12,248 bases of DNA, from positions 1 to 12,248 of the forward strand of contig JBHIER010000045.1 in NCBI GenBank assembly GCA_046760705.1, given 5' to 3'. The notes under the pieces were generated by a model. That model was not told where the DNA came from. It did no database searches and was given only the letters and a program-made list of their open reading frames with translations. The stretch comes from JBHIER01 sp046760705 [NCBI: bacterium]. GTDB taxonomy: Bacteria > JBHIER01 > G020348925. The translations under genes were made by a program, and so were the position numbers. Positions 7,651 through 12,248 of the stretch are shown piece by piece; the stretch's first letter is position 1, and the number at the start of each line of letters is the position of its first letter.

Positions 7651-7726
7651 GACATCACCTCCTTTCGCGTCCAGTTTCAACCCTGAGTCTGTCTTGTGCA
7701 ATCTTTTTCGCGACATCACCTCCTTT
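7651..7726 (-). repeat. Paired 15-bp direct repeats matching a full anti-SD complement
   Basis: The minus-strand sequence AAAGGAGGTGATGTC occurs twice, at 7712-7726 and 7651-7665, 61 bp apart. Its first 12 bases are complementary to the conserved 16S rRNA 3' tail (AUCACCUCCUUU). No start codon lies 5-9 nt after either GGAGG core; the only ATG overlaps the SD itself. Both sit between the stop of the 442-residue gene and the start of the right 782-residue gene. They may be relics of former gene starts (the bases after the first copy include AAAAAGATT, as at the start of the 782-residue genes) or ribosome standby sites. Neither role is proven. Confidence 0.6.
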
Positions 7727-7738
7727 GAGCCTTTCTTG

Positions 7739-9067
7739 CTACTTTAAAAACAGCAGTTTTATCAAGTCTCTGAAACCATCGGCCTTGAGCTCGCACCAGT
7801 ATATGCCGGAAGGAAGATCAGATGGTACCTTCCATTGGTAACTGTGCTGGCCGATGGCCAACTCCCCATCGACCAATGTCACTATCTCCTGGCCGAGGAG
7901 ATTATAGATTTTAAGCGTAGAGCGTACTCCCTTCTCTCCGCTCTCCGCTCTCTGCTCTTTGCTCTCTGCTCTCTGCTCTCTGCTGGGGATGGTGAAGCGG
8001 ATGTGGGTGGTCGCATTGAAGGGGTTCGGATAATTTTGAAACAGACGAAACCATTGGGGCAGGATTTCGGAAGTGGGGGGGTAAACAGAGGTGGCGTGAT
8101 TCTCATCATAATCCCATTCGGTGTAAAAATTGGGATCAACCTCACCCCAGGCAAACCGAACCGTCACCTCAGAATCGCCATCATCGAGATTCACCATGTG
8201 GAGTGCACCGGTCCCCCCTTCATTGTCTCCGCCATTGATGCTCATCTTGAACATATGACTGACCAGGAACTCTTCACGATTGCCGGGGTATAAGAGCTGA
8301 ATCGTATAGACGGAGTCTCCGGCCGTCGCATCACCATTCGTACCGTCGTCAAACAGTTGATATGGCAGAAGATCAACACGTCTCCAGAATCGCCACAACC
8401 CGGTTGGCGTCCCGTTTATGAATACACCGAGACTGTCAATACTGGCAGGATCGGTGATGGGATCGATGGGAAAGGCTGGCTCTGCATTGACAAATCGTCT
8501 TCCTGCCGATAACGCATAATACGCCGGGCGCATGTCGCACTCCCAGGTGACGACCATGTCTCGGGACAGGACGTTCGGATTGGGAAATATGGGCATACGA
8601 TGTGATGTGACGTTGCTCGCCTCAAGATCCTCGGCCACGACCTGCCCCCTGGAGAGATTTACTTTGCGTTTGAATTTTAGCCAAAGATACGCCGAGTCAT
8701 CGTTATGATCGAAGTAATACTCATCGGTCTCCGTGGTATCAAAATAGGTCACATATCGGTATAGAAGCACATCTGTCGTTGTTGCGGTGATGGTGGCAGT
8801 GCCTTGATAGAGAAAGCTGAAGCCGACGCGTTCCAGAGGGACATCGTACAACTGGGCGGCCGAGGAATCATAGCCGCAGCGGGCCAAAAGGGGTTGTCCC
8901 AAGACAAAACAATTGTTATCACGGGCTTTTTGCATATTGACACGAAAGGTGACTTCAATGTCATCACCATAGACCAAAGAGATGGGGAGGGTGATGAGGC
9001 ATAGGGTAGAAAACGCAAGAGTGAGCCTCAGCTTTCGTCGAGTCCAGTATATTTTGCGTTTCAACAA
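7739..9067 (-). CDS. Secreted beta-sandwich protein with repeat-interrupted sorting tail
   Basis: A 442-residue exported protein of unknown function. It starts at TTG: an in-frame stop lies at 9091-9089 with no ATG in between, and AGAAGG sits 6 nt upstream. A second TTG follows directly at 9064. A basic N terminus and hydrophobic core (~11-34) form a signal peptide ending near VYG. Residues ~36-320 are homologous to residues ~293-585 of the 782-residue neighbours: 'HRMPIFPNPN' corresponds to 'HRMPLFRNTS', 'DDGTNGDATAGDSVYT' to the matching Asp/Gly loop, and 'NGGDNEGG' to 'GGGDNEGG'. It lacks the CBM20-like modules and the dockerin. A FlgD-Ig/T9SS-type tail covers ~338-442 ('LFQNYPNPFN'), ending LLFLK. 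About 17 charged residues (EQRAES repeats, ~362-378) are inserted in this tail and are encoded by a 7-bp tandem repeat. A carbohydrate-binding role is possible but not shown. Confidence 0.87.
   Translation of the reverse strand: MLKRKIYWTRRKLRLTLAFSTLCLITLPISLVYGDDIEVTFRVNMQKARDNNCFVLGQPLLARCGYDSSAAQLYDVPLERVGFSFLYQGTATITATTTDVLLYRYVTYFDTTETDEYYFDHNDDSAYLWLKFKRKVNLSRGQVVAEDLEASNVTSHRMPIFPNPNVLSRDMVVTWECDMRPAYYALSAGRRFVNAEPAFPIDPITDPASIDSLGVFINGTPTGLWRFWRRVDLLPYQLFDDGTNGDATAGDSVYTIQLLYPGNREEFLVSHMFKMSINGGDNEGGTGALHMVNLDDGDSEVTVRFAWGEVDPNFYTEWDYDENHATSVYPPTSEILPQWFRLFQNYPNPFNATTHIRFTIPSREQRAESKEQRAESGEKGVRSTLKIYNLLGQEIVTLVDGELAIGQHSYQWKVPSDLPSGIYWCELKADGFRDLIKLLFLK
7934..7982 (-). repeat. Heptanucleotide tandem repeat inside a CDS (7 x 7 bp)
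   Basis: Seven consecutive 7-bp units, consensus AGAGAGC on the minus strand; four are exact copies and three carry one substitution (CAAAGAG once, CGGAGAG twice). The 49-bp array encodes residues ~362-378 of the 442-residue protein, seen as EQRAES-type repeats. Because 7 is not a multiple of 3, gain or loss of one unit would shift the frame ahead of most of the sorting-tail domain. Confidence 0.93.
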
Positions 9068-9192
9068 AGTGAACCTTCTTTTTTGTCCTTAATCCGGATC
9101 TGTCTTTCGGCCACGGTGGTGGAGTTTCCCTCCTGTTGCTTCGTGGCAAGAGATTCCTCCATTCGCAGCCGTGACAACCGACGATTTTCCAT
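9061..9192 (-). CDS. Possible small ORF coupled to the 442-residue gene
   Basis: A 43-codon ORF starts at an ATG (9192-9190) that overlaps the second of two tandem TAA stops closing the PorV-like gene. AGGA lies 8 nt upstream, inside that gene's end. The ORF ends at TGA (9063-9061), which overlaps the second TTG of the next gene as TTGA, a typical layout for translational coupling. The product would be very hydrophilic, starting MENRRLSRLRMEE, with no signal peptide or membrane segment. I do not recognise it. The layout supports translation, but a chance ORF in a 127-nt gap is quite possible. It might act only to bring ribosomes to the weak TTG start downstream. Confidence 0.3.
   Translation of the reverse strand: MENRRLSRLRMEESLATKQQEGNSTTVAERQIRIKDKKEGSLC
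9074..9079 (-). promoter_or_regulatory. Ribosome binding site deciding the TTG start
   Basis: AGAAGG on the minus strand, 6 nt before the TTG at 9067 and 9 nt before the TTG at 9064. With the upstream in-frame stop at 9091-9089 it supports a non-ATG start for the 442-residue gene. Confidence 0.5.
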
Positions 9193-9194
9193 TA

Positions 9195-10226
9195 TTAGAA
9201 TCCTATCCCGAGCGATGCAATGTGCACGTCTTGCAATAGAGCGTAATTCGTGAATGCGTAGTCGATAGTCAATGACCATGCCAGGCCCCTATCGTAAAGG
9301 AACCCGGCACCAAAGGTCAAACCTTCATAGCTGTCCTCTCTGAAGAGGGATTTATATCCTCCTCGCAGGAAGAGGAGATCGTTTATGGCAAATTCGCCCC
9401 CCAGATTGAGGGTCTCCGAATTGTCGCTCGGTCGCAACGCATCGGCCGCTATGGTGAATCGCCGCCCTTCTAAGTTCACAAGGTCATAGGCCACACCCAC
9501 TCGAAAGAGCATCGGCAGAGGCCACGCATCCGTCTTCAGCTTGGAGACAATGGTCTCATTATGCCCTTGAGCCTCAGGATCAAGGTCAACTCTGTGGAGC
9601 AGGTCCTTGCCGTCGAGCCTCAAGTCCGTTCCGAAATTGGCGATGCTCATGCCTAAACGCAGGCTATTGAAATCGGTGATAAACAACAAGCCCACGTCGA
9701 AGGCCATCCCGCTGGCGCTCTCGTTCCACACTCTCTGCTGGATATATTTCCAGGTGCCTCCGATGGAGAAGGCAGAGGTTAAGTTTCGCGAGTAGGACAC
9801 TGCCGCCGCCAGGTCATACGCACCCCACCTCTCGCCGGTGTTCTCATTGTCAACATACGTGACCTCTTCCTCACCGTAATCGAGCTGCGTGAAGCTCAGG
9901 CCGACCGCGCCGAGGGAGCCCATATTGACCATCAGACCGACCCAGTTGAAATCGGTTCCAAGAAACCAATTGGCGTGCGAAGCCATGAATTGGGATCGAC
10001 CCACTCTGGAGATTGCCCCCGGGTTCCAGTACAGAGAGCTGGCGTCGTCATAGGCGGCCACACCCGCTCCCCCCATGGCTGCCGCCCTCGGACCGACACC
10101 GATACCTAAGAAAGGGGCGGCCGTCGTCCCGACCTTCTTCTGGCCGTGAGCTACACCGGTGATGAGAAGGAAGATCAAAACAACCACACCCAAAGCGGGC
10201 ACTTTATTACGTTTCTCGATTTTCAT
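9195..10226 (-). CDS. PorV/PorQ-family outer-membrane protein
   Basis: Predicted outer-membrane beta-barrel of the PorV/PorQ family, 343 residues. In characterised T9SS bacteria PorV is the shuttle and anchoring partner of proteins with C-terminal sorting domains. Seen here: a signal peptide (1-28, ending AHG) and then the family's N-terminal signature 'GPRAAAMGGAGVA' (45-57) with 'DDASSLYWNPG' (60-70). A long run of alternating strands follows, with a C-terminal aromatic (GIGF) as in barrel proteins. I chose the second ATG (10226): it has GGAG 6 nt upstream and gives a basic N terminus, whereas the ATG at 10238 has no SD. It begins 27 nt after the large gene at 10254, so the two are probably one operon. 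PorV and PorQ cannot be told apart here, and a more general UPF0164-type barrel is possible. Confidence 0.87.
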   Translation of the reverse strand: MKIEKRNKVPALGVVVLIFLLITGVAHGQKKVGTTAAPFLGIGVGPRAAAMGGAGVAAYDDASSLYWNPGAISRVGRSQFMASHANWFLGTDFNWVGLMVNMGSLGAVGLSFTQLDYGEEEVTYVDNENTGERWGAYDLAAAVSYSRNLTSAFSIGGTWKYIQQRVWNESASGMAFDVGLLFITDFNSLRLGMSIANFGTDLRLDGKDLLHRVDLDPEAQGHNETIVSKLKTDAWPLPMLFRVGVAYDLVNLEGRRFTIAADALRPSDNSETLNLGGEFAINDLLFLRGGYKSLFREDSYEGLTFGAGFLYDRGLAWSLTIDYAFTNYALLQDVHIASLGIGF

Positions 10227-10232
10227 ATTGAA

Positions 10233-10236
10233 CTCC
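10233..10236 (-). promoter_or_regulatory. Ribosome binding site selecting the second ATG
   Basis: GGAG on the minus strand overlaps the alternative first ATG (10238-10236) and lies 6 nt before the ATG at 10226. It favours the shorter start of the PorV-like protein. Confidence 0.55.
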
Positions 10237-10253
10237 ATGCTTTTGATTCTGAC

Positions 10254-12248
10254 TTATTTAATTATGGCAATTTTGCCCCTCTTGATTCCTACTGAGGACT
10301 CGACCACATAAAAATAGACCCCGTAAGCGATATCTAAGTTCTCTTTTGTCTTCAAATTCCAGGCGACTGTTCCGTCGTAAATGTTCTCATCGTGATGCAG
10401 AGTTACGACATGCTCACCCCGGCTCGTAAAAATGTATATCTTTGCGCCCGGTGGAAGATGCCGAAACTCGATACGCCGTGTCCCGCGTCCGCTGGTCACA
10501 CCCGGGGGCAGAGGCGGCTCGTGAGCGGTGGCCACGACATAGGGATTGGGAACGACCTTGATCCCGTCTAAATCACCCCGGGCAGCCGATTCATCCCAGA
10601 TGGGGCGCTCGGTGAGAAACTCAAACACGTCCCCGCGTCGAAAGGGCTTTGTCAGTTTTAGCGTCAACTTGTCCCCTGCTCCAAAGGTGTAGGTCGTCCC
10701 AGTGCGGCTGGTGAAGAACATGTCCCAGCTCACGATGAGGGAGTCACCAGGTCCGGGCACAAGAAAGACTATCTCCTCATTTGGGGAGAGCTGTTGATCT
10801 CGAAAGATCTCCACAAAAATGAAATCGATGTACGCACTATCGGTCAGGTCGTAGATCTTGAAATTGACCGGGACGGCCAAGGCCCCGAACAGGGTGCTCG
10901 ACGTATCCACAATCTCATCGAAGAACTGGATCTCATAGTCGCTGGGGTGCCGCACTCCCCTTATGATCTCATCACCGATCTGGGTCTCCAAGGGAGCGAA
11001 GGAAAAATCGTAGGCCTTGGTCGAATCTGCCCATCCGGACAAAGAGTCGATGAGGTCGATGGACCAGTGGTTATTAAACGATAAGCTGATGCCGTCGAAT
11101 ATGTCCGTGTCAAAGGTCTCGGCCACGTATGGGCTTTTCTCCATATACGGACTCCTGTGGACAGGATAGTACTGAAAGGATATGGTGTAATTCTTTCTCT
11201 CAAAGGATGAGGGGAACGTCCCTTCCTCCACCCCCCTGATCCGCCCCCTTTCCAAATCGACCTCGAAGGAATCGCTGGGCACAATGTCTCCCTTATCGTC
11301 TAAAACTGTTATGGTACCGTCGATCAGGTGTGAATGCTCAAGACGGACGAAGTTGGTATCATTGGGCACAAAGCTCTCCGTTATCCCGGTGAGGTCCCGA
11401 ACCGAATACGACGTGGTGATGGGCGAGACCAACTCCTCCACGTCCTTTCCATCCACATTCGGCTCCCCCGGATCAGGTCTTCCGTTTCCCTGGGACCCAT
11501 CAGGGTCGATGATTTTGGGGTCGCCGTCGCTGCCCACATCGTGGATCAGCACGTCCCAATCGCCGTCGTTGTCGAGACCATCGTTGGAGGTATCGAAGAA
11601 CTCCAGCCGGTAACGGTGGCCGGTGATCTCGGAGTCGTGAAGGACGTTGTAATAAACGGTCCCCGTACCGGGGCCGGAGGTACGATCGAGCTGGACCGAA
11701 CCTTCCGGAGGTACGTACCCGATCACTTCAGCTCTGGGCACCACCACGGCCGTATTTTGGAAGGTGACGATCTCACCTGTGGGGAGAATATCGATCCTCA
11801 TGTCGTTTTCTGCCGGGAAGATGTCCTTAGCTTCGTCGCCCCGGTCGTAGGCCACCACCGCATAGAAATACCTGCGGCCGTTCTCCACATCCTCGTCCAC
11901 GTAACTGTGTTTGAGTCCGGTGTCATCTCCCAAGTTAAAGCTGTACCCCCGGGCCTGCTGGTACAGATCCGGGCCTGGCTGGAAGATACCGCTGATCCCG
12001 TTGTCCAGGTCAAATTGGGCGATGGGCACATAGCCTTGTTTGGTTCCATCGACATCGGTGATCTGAAACACGTCATTAAAATTCTGATCGGTGGCCCGGT
12101 AGATTTTGTAACCTTCAAAATCGTGAACCTTGAGCACCGGATCAAAGGAGTACTCTGCCTTGCGATCCCAGTACAGGGTCACTTTTCCGTCTCCGGGAAC
12201 GGCGGTGAGGGTCGGTTTGTCAGGGGCCGGTGGAAAACGATAGTCGCT
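10254..12248 (-). CDS. Large surface protein, 5' end outside window (partial)
   Basis: The C-terminal 664 residues of a larger protein. The frame stays open to the window edge: the 22 codons before the in-frame GTG at 12182 read through a typical fibronectin-III start ('PPAPDKPTLTAVPGDGKV'), so that GTG is internal. Numbered from the window edge, residues ~5-135 form an FnIII-like domain ('FEGYKIYRATD', 'YFYAVVAYDRGD'). Residues ~219-268 are rich in Asp/Gly loops ('DTSNDGLDNDGDWD', 'DPDGSQGNGRPDPGEP') resembling calcium-binding repeats. Beta-rich sequence without a family I recognise follows. The last ~100 residues, from 'KVVPNPYVV' (564-572), form a FlgD-Ig/sorting-like tail with 'GVYFYVVES', ending in IIK. 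From memory such proteins are often encoded beside PorV/PorQ genes in FCB bacteria, as here. The function is unknown; it is probably exposed on the cell surface. Confidence 0.85.
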   Translation of the reverse strand, partial: SDYRFPPAPDKPTLTAVPGDGKVTLYWDRKAEYSFDPVLKVHDFEGYKIYRATDQNFNDVFQITDVDGTKQGYVPIAQFDLDNGISGIFQPGPDLYQQARGYSFNLGDDTGLKHSYVDEDVENGRRYFYAVVAYDRGDEAKDIFPAENDMRIDILPTGEIVTFQNTAVVVPRAEVIGYVPPEGSVQLDRTSGPGTGTVYYNVLHDSEITGHRYRLEFFDTSNDGLDNDGDWDVLIHDVGSDGDPKIIDPDGSQGNGRPDPGEPNVDGKDVEELVSPITTSYSVRDLTGITESFVPNDTNFVRLEHSHLIDGTITVLDDKGDIVPSDSFEVDLERGRIRGVEEGTFPSSFERKNYTISFQYYPVHRSPYMEKSPYVAETFDTDIFDGISLSFNNHWSIDLIDSLSGWADSTKAYDFSFAPLETQIGDEIIRGVRHPSDYEIQFFDEIVDTSSTLFGALAVPVNFKIYDLTDSAYIDFIFVEIFRDQQLSPNEEIVFLVPGPGDSLIVSWDMFFTSRTGTTYTFGAGDKLTLKLTKPFRRGDVFEFLTERPIWDESAARGDLDGIKVVPNPYVVATAHEPPLPPGVTSGRGTRRIEFRHLPPGAKIYIFTSRGEHVVTLHHDENIYDGTVAWNLKTKENLDIAYGVYFYVVESSVGIKRGKIAIIK

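Noticed and set aside
7651-7665. Possible fragment of a 16S rRNA 3' end on the plus strand
   Set aside because: Only about 13 bases match the 16S tail and the bases before them do not fit. The minus-strand reading as an SD-like sequence explains it better.
5069-7690. Insertion sequence carrying the duplicated gene
   Set aside because: There is no transposase or integrase, the inverted repeat is only 14 bp and lies off the edges of the identical tract, and no target-site duplication was seen.
7934-7982. Repeat array as a CRISPR or protein-binding iteron array
   Set aside because: The units are 7 bp, directly adjacent, without spacers and read through as codons; this is a simple-sequence repeat.
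10236-10238. First ATG of the PorV-like gene as the start
   Set aside because: It has no SD upstream, and its own bases form part of the GGAG site that serves the ATG at 10226.
12180-12182. GTG at 12182 as the start of the large right-hand gene
   Set aside because: The frame is open to the window edge and the 22 codons upstream complete an FnIII-domain start, so the gene is cut by the window.

Overview
The window is a run of genes that are all on the minus strand, so transcription goes from right to left. It looks like a secreted or outer-surface protein locus of a bacterium from the FCB superphylum (Bacteroidota/Ignavibacteria/Calditrichota/KSB1/Zixibacteria-like lineages). Three things suggest this: C-terminal tails of the FlgD-Ig / type IX secretion (T9SS) sorting type built around 'QNYPNPFN', a PorV/PorQ-family outer-membrane protein, and dockerin repeats placed just before a sorting tail. 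I cannot assign a phylum from this sequence alone. Genes start with purine-rich Shine-Dalgarno (SD) sites, which is not the classical Bacteroides pattern.

Layout in transcription order: (1) 12248-10254, the 3' part of a large surface protein with a fibronectin-III-like domain, an Asp-rich segment and a sorting-like tail; its 5' end lies outside the window. (2) 10226-9195, a PorV/PorQ-family beta-barrel protein. (3) 9192-9061, a possible 43-residue ORF whose stop overlaps the next start. (4) 9067-7739, a 442-residue secreted beta-sandwich protein starting at TTG, with a 7-bp tandem repeat inside its sorting-tail domain. (5) 7578-5230 and (6) 5053-2705, two 782-residue secreted proteins that differ only at the extreme C terminus. 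Each has starch-binding-like (CBM20-type) modules, two more beta-sandwich modules shared with gene 4, a dockerin and a sorting tail. (7) 2566-107, a secreted GH31 alpha-glucosidase with both catalytic aspartates but no sorting tail.

The gaps carry structure. A strong hairpin that pairs best in minus-strand RNA separates the two 782-residue genes. Two 15-bp copies of a full anti-SD complement lie upstream of the right-hand copy. A 14-bp inverted repeat flanks that copy. A 26-bp-period repeat with an inverted half-unit lies between the left-hand copy and the glucosidase.

Reading of the locus (inference): exported beta-sandwich proteins bind starch, glycogen or maltodextrin at the cell surface, the PorV-like protein helps deliver or anchor tail-bearing proteins, and the GH31 enzyme releases glucose from the captured oligosaccharides. 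This would be a T9SS-linked functional analogue of a Sus system. The most notable features are the exact 2351-bp duplication with sharp edges, and the frame-breaking heptanucleotide repeat in gene 4.
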